Source: an uncultured Clostridia bacterium (GTDB lineage: Bacteria > Bacillota > Clostridia > Lutisporales > Lutisporaceae). Taken from it: a stretch of DNA of 33,895 nucleotides. A model generated the notes under the pieces. The model did no database searches. It was not told the origin of the DNA and worked only from the letters and a program-made list of their open reading frames with translations. This document shows positions 8,867-17,278 of this stretch, in pieces. Location: contig CALGKJ010000226.1 of assembly GCA_937930535.1 (NCBI GenBank), positions 1-33,895 of the forward strand. The letters run 5' to 3'. A program made the translations under genes and the position numbers. Position 1 is the first letter of the stretch, and each line of letters opens with the position of its first letter.

Positions 8867-9391
8867 ATGATAATAATCTATAACTGCTATGGTGGTACAC
8901 ATTCCTCCATATTATCCTCTGCAATACATCTTGGTCTTCTTCCCAAGGATAGAATTCCAAGCAAAAAAGAAATACTGGAACTTAAGTATTTCAATAAGCT
9001 TACTTATAAAGATATGGGGCGCCTTATTTTTCACGGAATTGATGAGGATGGCAATAAAGTGTACACAATAGGAAGAGGAACTTCAAAGGCGCTGATCCCA
9101 GCTATGAGAAACCTGACAAGTGAGTTTCATAATGTTTATAAAATAAATGACACCTTTGCTTTTATAAACTGCTCACCAACCGTCCCTCCAACCATGACCA
9201 TCGGCGGCTTCTTTTCGAGAGGCTTAAAAATAAATGTTATCGGTGTCCCCTTACTAGCTATGGGGGCTCGAAAAAACTATTTTAAAACAATTGAATTGGT
9301 TGAAAAAACTAAAAAACTGTGCCGTGATAAATACCCAGAATATACAATTATTGATTTAGATGCAAAAGGTCGCCTAAGCTTATTGAACTAA
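8867..9391 (+). CDS. DUF3189 family protein
   Basis: 174 aa from the ATG. It opens with IIYNCYGGTHSSILSSAIHLGLLP, the typical start of DUF3189 proteins, and continues with ELKYFNKL and VIGVPLLAMGARKNY. No membrane segments or signal peptide, so probably cytoplasmic. The function is unknown; the family is found mainly in anaerobic Firmicutes. A GTG nine bases upstream lies inside the ribosome site AGAGGTGA, so the ATG five bases after it is the better start. It is a single plus-strand gene between the rnf and NADH-subunit operons. Confidence 0.85.
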   Translation: MIIIYNCYGGTHSSILSSAIHLGLLPKDRIPSKKEILELKYFNKLTYKDMGRLIFHGIDEDGNKVYTIGRGTSKALIPAMRNLTSEFHNVYKINDTFAFINCSPTVPPTMTIGGFFSRGLKINVIGVPLLAMGARKNYFKTIELVEKTKKLCRDKYPEYTIIDLDAKGRLSLLN

Positions 9392-9525
9392 TATACTCAT
9401 ACTGCACTCAACTCGCATGTACGTTTTATAGTATACTAGCGTATGCAGAAAATTGCACTGATAATATATAGCATATAATGCAAGCTCTGCAAGCTTAGAC
9501 GACCTTTAATTAATTATTTAACGAA

Positions 9526-11319
9526 TTATTGTTTTACTATTGCCTTGAATGGACATTTTTCCAAACATACTCCGCATTTAACGCACTTAGCACTGTCAAT
9601 TACATATGGAGTCTTTGGTTTTCCTGAAATACAAGAAACTGGACACTGTTTAGCACAGATTCCGCAGCCCTTACATTTTTCTTCAATAACAAAGTACTTA
9701 GCAAGCCCTTGACATACGCCTGCTGGACATTTTTTATCCTTAATATGAGCTTCATATTCGTCTCTGAAATACGTTAATGTTGACAATACAGGGTTTGGTG
9801 CCGTTTGCCCCAATCCGCATAAAGAAGCATTTTTTATAGTGTGTGCTAGAGTTTCCAGCATTTCTATATCGCCTTTTTCGCCTTTGCCTTCTGTAATTTT
9901 GTCAAGTATTTCAAGCATTCTCTTAGTACCTTCACGGCATGGTGTACATTTTCCGCAGGATTCATCAACTGTAAAGTCAAGGAAGTATCTTGCTATGTCA
10001 ACCATACAGTTATCTTCGTCCATTACGATAAGTCCGCCTGAACCCATCATTGAGCCAAGAGCTATAAGGTTATCATAATCAATTTCTACATCCAGATGCT
10101 CTGCTGGTATACATCCGCCTGAAGGTCCTCCTGTTTGCGCAGCTTTATATTTCTTACCGTTAGGTATTCCTCCGCCGATTTCAAATATAACCTCTCTCAT
10201 TGTTGTACCCATTGGTATTTCAACAAGACCTGTGTTATTTATTTTTCCACCTAATGCGAATACTTTTGTACCCTTTGATTTTTCTGTACCCATGCTTGCA
10301 AACCACTCTGGACCATTAAGGAATATTTGTGGAATATTTGCATAAGTTTCAACGTTATTTAATATTGTTGGTTTTCCAAATAGACCTTTTACTGCCGGGA
10401 ATGGAGGTCTTGGTCTTGGCATACCTCTTTCGCCTTCGATAGAAGCAATAAGCGCGGTTTCCTCTCCGCATACGAAAGCTCCTGCACCAAGTCTTACTTC
10501 CATATCAAACTTAAAGCCTGTTCCAAGTATATTATCACCAAGCAAACCATATTCTCTTGCTTGATTTATTGCAATTGTAAGACGTTTAACAGCTATTGGA
10601 TATTCAGCTCTGCAATATACGTAACCTTGGTCAGCTCCTATTGCATAAGCTGCAATCGTCATAGCTTCAATAATTGCATGAGGGTCTCCTTCCAATACGC
10701 TTCTGTCCATGAATGCACCTGGGTCTCCTTCGTCAGCATTACATAGAACATATTTCTTGTCGTTAACTGATTTTGATGCAAACTCCCATTTCAAACCAGT
10801 TGGGAATCCGCCGCCCCCTCTTCCTCTTAAGCCGGAACGTTTAACAACATCGATTACTTCTGCTGGTGTCATTGTAGTAAGTACCTTCTCTATAGCTTTA
10901 TAGCCGTCAAAAGCTATATATTCATCTATATTTTCAGGATTGATAACACCGCAGTTTCTTAGTGCAACTCTAACCTGCTTCTTATAAAAATCAACTTCAT
11001 TTATTGATTTGATTTTATCTTCTGCAACTGTCTCAGCATATAGAAGTCTCTTTACTACTCTACCCTTTAAAAGGTGCTCTTTAACGATTTCTTCTACATC
11101 TTCTGGTTTAACCTGACTGTAGAATGATGCTTCTGGATATATTATAACAATTGGTCCTAAAGCGCAAAGACCGAAGCAACCTGTTCTTTCAACAACTACT
11201 TCATTTTCAAGACCATGCTTTTTTAATTCAGCTTCAAAATTTTGTGCGATTCGCTCGGAACCAGCAGAGTTACAACCTGTACCCTTGCAAATCATAACAT
11301 GGGAACGATACATTTCCAT
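9526..11319 (-). CDS. hydB: NuoF/HydB-type NADH-binding flavin iron-sulfur subunit
   Basis: 597 aa, matching HydB/HndC of multimeric NAD(P)-dependent [FeFe] hydrogenases rather than plain NuoF. Domain order: N-terminal thioredoxin-like [2Fe-2S] domain (C11, C16, C48, C52); FMN/NADH fold with RGRGGGGFPTGLKWEF (165-180) and NADEGDPGAFMDR; SLBB region; NADH-dehydrogenase [4Fe-4S] site SCGKCTPC (C455, C458, C461 with C501); and a C-terminal two-cluster ferredoxin (C549-C559 and C579-C589). It oxidises or reduces NAD(H) and passes electrons to the other subunits. ATG behind AGGAGG. Last gene of its operon; a HydA gene, often next, is not present. Related subunits also serve formate dehydrogenases. 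Confidence 0.92.
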   Translation of the reverse strand: MEMYRSHVMICKGTGCNSAGSERIAQNFEAELKKHGLENEVVVERTGCFGLCALGPIVIIYPEASFYSQVKPEDVEEIVKEHLLKGRVVKRLLYAETVAEDKIKSINEVDFYKKQVRVALRNCGVINPENIDEYIAFDGYKAIEKVLTTMTPAEVIDVVKRSGLRGRGGGGFPTGLKWEFASKSVNDKKYVLCNADEGDPGAFMDRSVLEGDPHAIIEAMTIAAYAIGADQGYVYCRAEYPIAVKRLTIAINQAREYGLLGDNILGTGFKFDMEVRLGAGAFVCGEETALIASIEGERGMPRPRPPFPAVKGLFGKPTILNNVETYANIPQIFLNGPEWFASMGTEKSKGTKVFALGGKINNTGLVEIPMGTTMREVIFEIGGGIPNGKKYKAAQTGGPSGGCIPAEHLDVEIDYDNLIALGSMMGSGGLIVMDEDNCMVDIARYFLDFTVDESCGKCTPCREGTKRMLEILDKITEGKGEKGDIEMLETLAHTIKNASLCGLGQTAPNPVLSTLTYFRDEYEAHIKDKKCPAGVCQGLAKYFVIEEKCKGCGICAKQCPVSCISGKPKTPYVIDSAKCVKCGVCLEKCPFKAIVKQ

Positions 11320-11360
11320 TTATATTTACCTCCTAACAGTTTCTTACTGTAGCTTTCATA

Positions 11361-11726
11361 TTAATCTTCTGAACCTATTGTATATTCATCAACAACCTTA
11401 CCCTGCATAATGTGTTCATTTACTATTCTTAATGCTTTAGAAGGTGTTACTTTTACGTATGTTACCTTTTCTTCATTTGGTCTATATACTTCAACTATAG
11501 GCTCAAGTCTGCACATTCCAATACAGCCAGTCTGAGTAACTGCTACATCAGAAAGATTGTTTTTCTTAACTTCGTCCATTACTGTTAAAAGAACTGGTCT
11601 AGCTCCTGCTGCAATACCGCATGTAGCCATACCAACAACAACTCTTGTTCCTGTTCTTTCTTTTCTTATATTAATAGTATCAAGGGTTCTCTTTCTTATT
11701 TCCTCTAACTCTTTTATAGATTTCAT
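11361..11726 (-). CDS. Thioredoxin-like ferredoxin, HndB-type
   Basis: 121 aa. The motifs MATCGIAAGARPV (C36) and QTGCIGMCRLEP (C68, C72) place it in the HndB/thioredoxin-like [2Fe-2S] family found in bifurcating hydrogenase operons. Only three Cys are present instead of the four needed for a canonical [2Fe-2S] site, which is common in this subfamily, so cluster binding is uncertain. The ribosome site GGTGGAGGG is encoded by the final codons of the upstream ATPase gene, whose stop is two bases before this ATG, so the two are coupled. hydB follows 41 bp later. Confidence 0.85.
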   Translation of the reverse strand: MKSIKELEEIRKRTLDTINIRKERTGTRVVVGMATCGIAAGARPVLLTVMDEVKKNNLSDVAVTQTGCIGMCRLEPIVEVYRPNEEKVTYVKVTPSKALRIVNEHIMQGKVVDEYTIGSED

Positions 11727-11728
11727 TA

Positions 11729-12295
11729 TTATATCCCTCCACCTAAATTACTAAGACCTTCTGCTATATAATCTTTAATCCAGTTTAAAATGTCTGGTTC
11801 TGTTAAAGGCACTTCACTGCCGAGTAATTTTTTCACTTCTCTTGTATCAAAACAGAACTCTGATAAACTGGACTTTTTATTTATAATTATGTGTTTATAT
11901 AGAAAGTCTGTATAAGTACTGCACAGAATAAGACTGATTAGTGTCTCAGCCATGCTACCGATTGGTACTCTATCTATATGGCTGTGTTTAAAAACAGCTG
12001 TTAGATTTGTACCTACGTTAACTTCAGAAGAAATTGTTAAATCTCCATCGCATCTTTGACATGCAGCAAGCATCAAGGGTATACCAAGACCAACTTTTCT
12101 GCTGGTTCTGCTAGTAACAAAAGGATCCTTAACTTTTGCAAGAAGCTCCTTATCCATGCCATGACCATTATCATTTATCTCAATGGTAAGCCAGTCAGCA
12201 GCTAAATCTTCTTTAATAACAATTTCTGTTAGTGTAGCACCTGCTGAAATAGAGTTCTGCACTAAATCCAGTATATGAAGTGAAAGTTCTTTCAT
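11729..12295 (-). CDS. GHKL-fold ATPase, histidine-kinase-like without H-box
   Basis: 188 aa. The N-box DLVQNSISAGA, G1 box DNGHGM and G2 box GLGIPL are clear, so it should bind ATP in a histidine-kinase-type fold. There is no phospho-acceptor His domain and no membrane segment. The C-terminal half (about residues 100-188) has no motif I recognise. Proteins of this type sit between the NuoE and NuoF genes of clostridial hydrogenase operons; their role is not settled. It starts two bases after the hydC stop with no good ribosome site, suggesting translational coupling. Confidence 0.85.
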   Translation of the reverse strand: MKELSLHILDLVQNSISAGATLTEIVIKEDLAADWLTIEINDNGHGMDKELLAKVKDPFVTSRTSRKVGLGIPLMLAACQRCDGDLTISSEVNVGTNLTAVFKHSHIDRVPIGSMAETLISLILCSTYTDFLYKHIIINKKSSLSEFCFDTREVKKLLGSEVPLTEPDILNWIKDYIAEGLSNLGGGI

Positions 12296-12297
12296 AA

Positions 12298-12768
12298 TTA
12301 ATATTTGCTTAAAATATCAGGTACATCGTCTGGAACCAGCTTTCCGTAAACGTCTTCATTAACCGTAATTACAGGAGCTAATCCGCAGCAGCCAAGACAT
12401 CTTGTTGCTTCTAAAGTAAATTTGCCATCAGTAGTTGTATCACCAGCTTCAACATTAAGCTCTTTTTTCAATCTGTCAAGAACACCTTGTGCATCCTTTA
12501 CATAACAAGCAGTTCCCATACATACGCTGATTGTAAACTTTCCTCTAGGTTTTAGGGTAAATCTTGAATAGAAAGTTGCAACTCCGAATATTTCTGCCAT
12601 TGGGATATTCAATTCTTCGGAAATTCTCTTTTGCGCTTCTTCCGGCAGGTAACCAAAAAGCTCCTGTGTATCATTAAGTACAGGCATTAGTGCTCCTGGT
12701 TTTTGCTTGTGCTCGTTTATTATATGATCTAACTTGTCCATTTTTTCTTTAAAGGTCATTTCAGCCAT
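12298..12768 (-). CDS. hydC: NuoE/HydC-type [2Fe-2S] subunit
   Basis: 156 aa from the chosen ATG. It is a thioredoxin-like [2Fe-2S] protein of the NuoE family. N-terminal helices with LMPVLNDTQELFGYLP and the conserved FGVATFYSRF precede the cluster ligands in SVCMGTACYV and TRCLGCCGLAP (four Cys, C-x4-C and C-x3-C). It would transfer electrons within the bifurcating enzyme containing HydB. An upstream in-frame start would add 21 residues, but GGAGGG lies nine bases before this ATG, so the shorter form is preferred. First gene of its operon, with a good promoter just upstream. Confidence 0.93.
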   Translation of the reverse strand: MAEMTFKEKMDKLDHIINEHKQKPGALMPVLNDTQELFGYLPEEAQKRISEELNIPMAEIFGVATFYSRFTLKPRGKFTISVCMGTACYVKDAQGVLDRLKKELNVEAGDTTTDGKFTLEATRCLGCCGLAPVITVNEDVYGKLVPDDVPDILSKY

Positions 12769-12802
12769 TAAAGAGTTCCCTCCTTCAAAATACATGATAC
12801 TA

Positions 12803-12831
12803 AATATATCTAATTGACAGAAATTTATCAA
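12803..12831 (-). promoter_or_regulatory. Sigma-A promoter of the hydC-hydB operon
   Basis: On the minus strand TTGATA and TATATT are exactly 17 bp apart, each five of six to consensus. The expected start is about 12796, leaving a leader of roughly 28 nt before the hydC ATG. A TTGTTAA half-site (12876-12882) lies about 45 bp upstream of the -35; a full Rex dyad is not present. The rest of the 322-bp gap (12769-13090) is AT-rich with homopolymer runs and no gene. Confidence 0.7.
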
Positions 12832-13028
12832 TTAAATAGTTCCAAAGAATATTGTAACATAAATAAATTATTTTTTTAACAAAAACTTTTACTTTTTGTG
12901 TAGTTTTTTTTGTTTTTTTGTAGATAAAGCCAAGTCAGCAAAGCTTCAGCCAATATATTAATATGAATTTATACTGTTTTATAGAACGGACTAAATAAAA
13001 TATTCTGATTAACCGCTGCTTATTATTC

Positions 13029-13055
13029 TATAGAGAAGCAACTTCAAAATTAAAT
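13029..13055 (+). repeat. Dispersed repeat, copy B (one arm only)
   Basis: TATAGAGAAGCAACTTCAAA and the next seven bases match the end of the lytic transglycosylase repeat at 29760-29786 at 25 of 27 positions, and copy A similarly. No matching second arm is visible. It lies 35 bp beyond the 3' end of the PHP gene. Confidence 0.55.
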
Positions 13056-13090
13056 TTTTCTTCAGCTTTTAAAGACTGTATATCTATATG

Positions 13091-13807
13091 CTACTCCAGA
13101 TTGTCCAGACTTTTAAAAAGCTCGCTTACACTGAGACAATCCATATCTAAAAAAAATTCTCTCTCATTCATATCCCATAAATAATGAGCGTCAGATGATA
13201 TTATATAATTATATTTTTTCAAAAAAGCCCATTTATTCATTAGTTTTTCTGGTGGATTTTTCTTGGAATATTCCACAGTCTTTACCTTTAAGGCTGGTGG
13301 AATAAAACCTAGATTGCTTATAATACTAAAGCCTTGCTTGTCAACATGTGCAGGTATACATATTCCTCCCAATCCTCTCACTAAAACAAATACGTCATTT
13401 ACTGAAAGTACTGTTGAGGAAAGCAAAAGCTTTTCTTCTTTTCTTATTACCTGATCCTCTGCATCATATACTATCTGCCTTCCAAACACTTCTTCGTTGT
13501 TTTTAATGTTTGGAAGGCTGTTATAAACTATTTCATCAAATCTTTGTGCATTTTCCAGCTTTTTGAACAAGCATATTATGTGGACATCCTCTTTAGTCTG
13601 TACCTCCATACCTGGTATTACCATTAGTCCGTTTTGTACTGCAACCTCCATAACTGCCGGCAGGTTTGCACATGAATTATGGTCTGTTATGGCTATTATA
13701 TCCAAGCCTTTAAGCAATGCCATGTTGACTATGTTATTGGGAGTCATATCCTCATCACCGCATGGCGATAATGCAGTATGAATATGAAAGTCAACTGCAA
13801 ATTCCAT
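13091..13807 (-). CDS. PHP-domain metal-dependent phosphoesterase-like protein
   Basis: 238 aa. PHP-domain metal ligands are visible in order: HIHT (H8, H10), TDHNS (D42, H43), E68, H76, PAHVDK (H154) and SSDAH (D206, H208). The active site therefore appears complete, and the protein should be a cytoplasmic phosphoesterase of the TrpH-like type; its substrate is unknown. It starts one base after the stop of the DRTGG gene and is the last gene of the hydrogenase-like sensor operon. PHP genes are often found in this context in anaerobic Firmicutes. In this position it may act as an output or nucleotide-processing component, which is inference. Confidence 0.88.
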   Translation of the reverse strand: MEFAVDFHIHTALSPCGDEDMTPNNIVNMALLKGLDIIAITDHNSCANLPAVMEVAVQNGLMVIPGMEVQTKEDVHIICLFKKLENAQRFDEIVYNSLPNIKNNEEVFGRQIVYDAEDQVIRKEEKLLLSSTVLSVNDVFVLVRGLGGICIPAHVDKQGFSIISNLGFIPPALKVKTVEYSKKNPPEKLMNKWAFLKKYNYIISSDAHYLWDMNEREFFLDMDCLSVSELFKSLDNLE

Positions 13808-13808
13808 G

Positions 13809-14147
13809 CTATTTACCTATTCCCATTTCATTAAAAGCAGTTGCAAGCTGATATGCACTTAATGAGCATGAGAGTACTGGTATATTCTCTTCGTCTGCTT
13901 TTACAATTGTATCCTCATCAATTTCAATTCCCTCAGGCACAATTATGCAGCCTAGCTCCAGCAATGATGCTACTGCAATAACATTTGAATGTGTCATTAC
14001 AGTAATCCATGCATCACCCTTTTGTGCATGTGACATAACCCAGCTTAACAAATCACAAATATATACACCTGTTATATCATTTTCAAGTCCATTACCTCCA
14101 GCAGCTACCTTTAAATTCAACTTTTCACATATATCTCTTAGTTTCAT
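13809..14147 (-). CDS. DRTGG-domain protein 1
   Basis: 112 aa, a single small domain: MKLRDICEKLNLKV...ITGVYICDLLSWVMSHAQKGDAWITVMTH...LLELGCIIVPEG. This resembles the DRTGG domain, which also occurs in phosphotransacetylase-associated and CBS-containing proteins. Its ligand is unknown; nucleotide binding has been suggested. No membrane segment or signal peptide. It lies 15 bp after the hydrogenase-like gene and one base before the PHP gene. A second, divergent DRTGG protein is encoded in the same operon (15971-16321). Confidence 0.8.
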   Translation of the reverse strand: MKLRDICEKLNLKVAAGGNGLENDITGVYICDLLSWVMSHAQKGDAWITVMTHSNVIAVASLLELGCIIVPEGIEIDEDTIVKADEENIPVLSCSLSAYQLATAFNEMGIGK

Positions 14148-14162
14148 TTTATCACCTCTATA

Positions 14163-15443
14163 TTAATTTCTTTTTTTATTTCTAAAGTTTTCCATTGTTT
14201 TAACCAGGCACACTGACCTAGGGTTTTCACCTCTTACGATATCCTCCGCAAATGCCTTGCAGGTGGGAGCACCGCATACACCGCAATCCAAGCCAGGCAG
14301 ATACTTGAGGATTTCTTTTATCATTTCCATTTTCTTAATAGACTTGGTTATATCGTTATCCAGCCGCATTATTGATCTTGGCTCTATTTCGCAGGTTAGC
14401 CTTATCAATCCATCCTCGTACATCTTTATAGAATTGTCTATATATTCTTTGGAATATTCTGCAGGCGGCAGACTTTTCGCCAAGGTTCTGATTCTGTTTC
14501 GTGATATAAAGGAGTTTTCTATTGTTAATGGACCTCCTACGCAGCCCCCTAGACAAGCGACGCCTTCAAAAAACTCCAAGCCGTCAAGTTTATCCATTTC
14601 TATTTCTTCAAGCACTTTAATTACTTCACTTATCCCATCAACTGCAAGATAGTTCTCTATTCCAAGTGCTCTGGACTGTCCTCCAATAATAGGCCATAAT
14701 ATAGAGCTTGAGTTGCTTCTTACTAACTGTTCCTTACAGCTGCCGCCAAGATTTCTAAGTATCTCGCCGAAAACCGCTTTCATAGAAACAACTCCATCAA
14801 CATATGAACGTTCGATTCCAATGGGATTTCTTATACTGGTCACTCTTGCTGTGCAGGGTGATATAAAAATTACACCTATATCCTTTATATCCAGTCCCAG
14901 CCTCTTTGATACTTCGTGCTTGGCGATTCTCGCTGTAACCTCAATAGGTGTCTCAATATCAATAATATTAGGCAGCAAATCTGGAAACCTGATTTGTATT
15001 AGACGCAATATTGCGGGGCAGCTGGAGTTAATCAGCGGCTTTTCATGCTTTTTATTTAATATATGGTTTGCAATTACAGTAGTAATGGCTTCTGATCCTG
15101 TAGTTGCCTCATAAACCTCATCAAAACCTAGATTTTTTACAGCCGATAACATTTGTGCAATACTTGTTTTACTTGGAAACTGCCCATATAGCACTAACGA
15201 AGGTATGGCAATTGTGTACTTAAACTTCTTTATAATATCTAAATAATTATCTGCAATTGCACTTTTTGCGTGGTTAGGACATATTCTAATGCATTCTCCG
15301 CAATCTATACACTTTTCTCCTATTATTCTTGCCTTTCCATCCCTTAATCTAATTGCTTCTGTGGGACATACCTTAAGACAACTTGTACATCCAATGCATC
15401 TGTCCTCTTGTAATATAACTGAATGGAAGTACTTATTGTCCAT
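14163..15443 (-). CDS. [FeFe]-hydrogenase-like iron-sulfur protein, probable redox/H2 sensor
   Basis: 426 aa. Domain order: two-cluster ferredoxin (C16, C19, C22, C26 and C45, C48, C51, C55); [FeFe]-hydrogenase large-subunit H-cluster domain (about 75-325); C-terminal Fes-type [4Fe-4S] motif LDCGVCGAPTC (C387, C390, C395, C412). The H-cluster Cys ligands are retained: C142 (NSSCP), C197 (SPCTAR), C297 and C301 (VACLGGCVGG). The usual proton-transfer Cys before C142 is Ser141, and the lysine of PCxxK is Arg200. These changes match sensory (group C/D-type) hydrogenases rather than catalytic ones. No PAS domain. ATG directly follows the stop of the RsbW-like gene. A signalling role is inferred. 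Confidence 0.85.
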   Translation of the reverse strand: MDNKYFHSVILQEDRCIGCTSCLKVCPTEAIRLRDGKARIIGEKCIDCGECIRICPNHAKSAIADNYLDIIKKFKYTIAIPSLVLYGQFPSKTSIAQMLSAVKNLGFDEVYEATTGSEAITTVIANHILNKKHEKPLINSSCPAILRLIQIRFPDLLPNIIDIETPIEVTARIAKHEVSKRLGLDIKDIGVIFISPCTARVTSIRNPIGIERSYVDGVVSMKAVFGEILRNLGGSCKEQLVRSNSSSILWPIIGGQSRALGIENYLAVDGISEVIKVLEEIEMDKLDGLEFFEGVACLGGCVGGPLTIENSFISRNRIRTLAKSLPPAEYSKEYIDNSIKMYEDGLIRLTCEIEPRSIMRLDNDITKSIKKMEMIKEILKYLPGLDCGVCGAPTCKAFAEDIVRGENPRSVCLVKTMENFRNKKRN

Positions 15444-15875
15444 CTAATCACCCGCTTTCAAAAGAATCTCCATCGTAATAGTTGTACCCTCTCCATATAC
15501 TGATTCAACAGTAAACCTATCTGTACATTTTTTCATATTCGGAAGTCCCATACCTGCTCCAAAGCCCATTTCACGCACTTTTTCGCTGGCAGTAGAATAT
15601 CCTTCCTGCATTGCAAGCTCAATATTCGGAATACCAGGTCCTCTATCTCTGGCGGTAACTTTAATGGAATTTGGATCTATTTCCAATTCAACCTGTCCTC
15701 CAACAGAATGTATTACTATATTCATTTCTGCTTCATAGGTAGCTATTGCTATCCTCCTAACAATAGCAGAATCAATCCCCAACTCTCTCAATGTTCTTTT
15801 AATATTGCTGGAAGCCTCTCCTGCTCTAACGAAGTCATCCTTTTCCACATCAAAAGTGTATTTCATAAACTCCAT
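15444..15875 (-). CDS. RsbW/SpoIIAB-like serine kinase-type ATPase
   Basis: 143 aa from the chosen ATG. It is a single GHKL ATPase domain of the anti-sigma-factor type: N-box EAEMNIVIHS, G1 box DRGPGI and G2 box GAGMGLPNMKKCTDRF. Family members phosphorylate anti-sigma antagonists and bind sigma factors; no sigma factor or antagonist gene is next to it here. An upstream in-frame start would encode the ribosome site GGAGG itself, so the ATG at 15875, eight bases after it, is preferred; a GTG one codon earlier is also possible. The stop abuts the ATG of the hydrogenase-like gene, so the two are tightly coupled. Confidence 0.86.
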   Translation of the reverse strand: MEFMKYTFDVEKDDFVRAGEASSNIKRTLRELGIDSAIVRRIAIATYEAEMNIVIHSVGGQVELEIDPNSIKVTARDRGPGIPNIELAMQEGYSTASEKVREMGFGAGMGLPNMKKCTDRFTVESVYGEGTTITMEILLKAGD

Positions 15876-15970
15876 CACATTATCCTCCAAAACCATTTAT
15901 TATGTTAATAAATCAACGTAGGTTAATAAAATTCACTTATTATGCTGCTTTTTAGTATCCTAATAAACAG

Positions 15971-16321
15971 CTAGTCAAGATTTATTCCCTCTAATCCATT
16001 ACAAAAAAGCTTTCCAGATGCTGTATACATTGAGTCTTTAGTCGTAAATAATATCATATTATTTTGCTTTGCCAAGTTCACTATATCATTTTCTGGTCTT
16101 TTACCTCTCACAAAAACAATGGCTGTCAAGTCGGCCATTTCTGCTGTTCTAATAACCTGAGAGTTAATAAGTCCTGTTAACAATATGGTTCTTCCTTTTA
16201 CATAAGCCAAAACATCACTCATAAGATCTGAACCAAAAGCGTATGAGACTTCATTTTCCAAAAATTCATCACCACATAATACTTCTGCTTTTAGTATATC
16301 CTTTATTTCGCAAAGTTTCAT
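15971..16321 (-). CDS. DRTGG-domain protein 2
   Basis: 116 aa from the ATG eight bases after GGAGGG; an in-frame extension of 24 residues upstream lacks a ribosome site and would overlap the SPOR gene. It has the same pattern as the other DRTGG protein: MKLCEIKDILKAEVLCG...AFGSDLMSDVLAYVKGRTILLTGL...AIVFVRGKRP. It probably forms a small alpha/beta domain and may bind a nucleotide-like ligand. It precedes the RsbW-like ATPase by 95 bp. Two DRTGG proteins flanking ATPase and hydrogenase-like genes suggest paired or heteromeric function. Confidence 0.8.
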   Translation of the reverse strand: MKLCEIKDILKAEVLCGDEFLENEVSYAFGSDLMSDVLAYVKGRTILLTGLINSQVIRTAEMADLTAIVFVRGKRPENDIVNLAKQNNMILFTTKDSMYTASGKLFCNGLEGINLD

Positions 16322-16389
16322 AGTTTGCGCCCTCCCATTAGTATATTTCATAACCATATATTTCATTTCAAGTTTATTTACATTTTGTA

Positions 16390-17208
16390 TCATAAGCCCA
16401 TTTCTCTTTTAAACTTTTCTACAAGCTGCAATTGGTTAAGCAAGCTGTTCTGAACATAGTAGTAGCTCTTAGCATTGTCAACTTCTATTCTAAACTCTAA
16501 TAATTCTTTTAAAAGCATTTCGTACTTTTGAGCCAGAACGTTTTTAGATTTATCCTTATCTAAATTCTCGAACACAAGTCTATAGCTTTCCAATTGACTC
16601 TCCTTGTCCAATACTTCCTGTAAAAGCTCCACATTTTCAAGCTCTGGATCTTCCAATATTTTTATACTAAGCTCTGACTTTGAGTTCAATACCTCTAATA
16701 TAACCACATCAGCTTTATTCGCTGTATTTACAAATTCACCATCTTCACTTATATATATCGGATTATTGTTAGGAATATTCTTAGAAGTGTTTATTTCTAC
16801 TATTGCATTTTCGACACTAAGATTAGCAAGTGTCTTTTTTGCAGCCCTTGCTGCTTCCTCCTTAGTAAATACTCCAAATATTACTATAAATCCTTTTTCT
16901 TTTAATATAAAAGCGTTAAGCTTTTTTTCTTTAACAGCATCTATGGTTTTTGCAGCTTCCTCATAAGTATCATGTCGGCTTATTTCTATTCTGTAAAGTT
17001 TAAAGGATTTGTTGCCGATTAAATAATTAAAGGCAGTTTTTGAATTGTTAGACTTATTATTAATAAAATTGAGATTTCCATTATATATATTTACTACTAC
17101 AATGGAAGTAATTATTGCTGCTACTGGTATAAATATAAAAAAATTTGCAAAGATACCTACAGACTTTTTACGTTCTTTTTGTTTTTGGTAAGTTCTTTTA
17201 ATTCTCAT
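16390..17208 (-). CDS. SPOR-domain single-pass membrane protein
   Basis: 272 aa from the ATG. A basic N terminus (KRTYQKQKERKK) is followed by one membrane helix (about residues 15-41, FFIFIPVAAIITSIVVVNIY). Outside is a SPOR-like region (about 68-140) with YRIEISRHDTYEEAAKTIDAV and FIVIFGVFTKEEAARAAKK. The C-terminal third is charged and probably helical. SPOR domains bind denuded peptidoglycan at division or spore septa. An upstream in-frame TTG would overlap the GGGGAAGTGG ribosome-site region, so the ATG is preferred. First gene of the sensor operon by position, preceded by a good promoter. Confidence 0.75.
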   Translation of the reverse strand: MRIKRTYQKQKERKKSVGIFANFFIFIPVAAIITSIVVVNIYNGNLNFINNKSNNSKTAFNYLIGNKSFKLYRIEISRHDTYEEAAKTIDAVKEKKLNAFILKEKGFIVIFGVFTKEEAARAAKKTLANLSVENAIVEINTSKNIPNNNPIYISEDGEFVNTANKADVVILEVLNSKSELSIKILEDPELENVELLQEVLDKESQLESYRLVFENLDKDKSKNVLAQKYEMLLKELLEFRIEVDNAKSYYYVQNSLLNQLQLVEKFKREMGL

Positions 17209-17278
17209 AAGTCCACTTCCCCACAAAGTGATATATAGGGCTTTTATAGATAAAAGCTACAATGAAGTTGTTCTTTAT

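Noticed and set aside
12865-12882. Full Rex operator upstream of hydC
   Set aside because: Only the TTAACAA half is exact; the other half matches three of seven positions in an AT-rich tract.
14163-15443. Catalytic HydA for the neighbouring hydB-hydC operon
   Set aside because: The proton-transfer Cys and the PCxxK lysine are replaced and it sits in a separate operon with signalling genes, which fits a sensor better.
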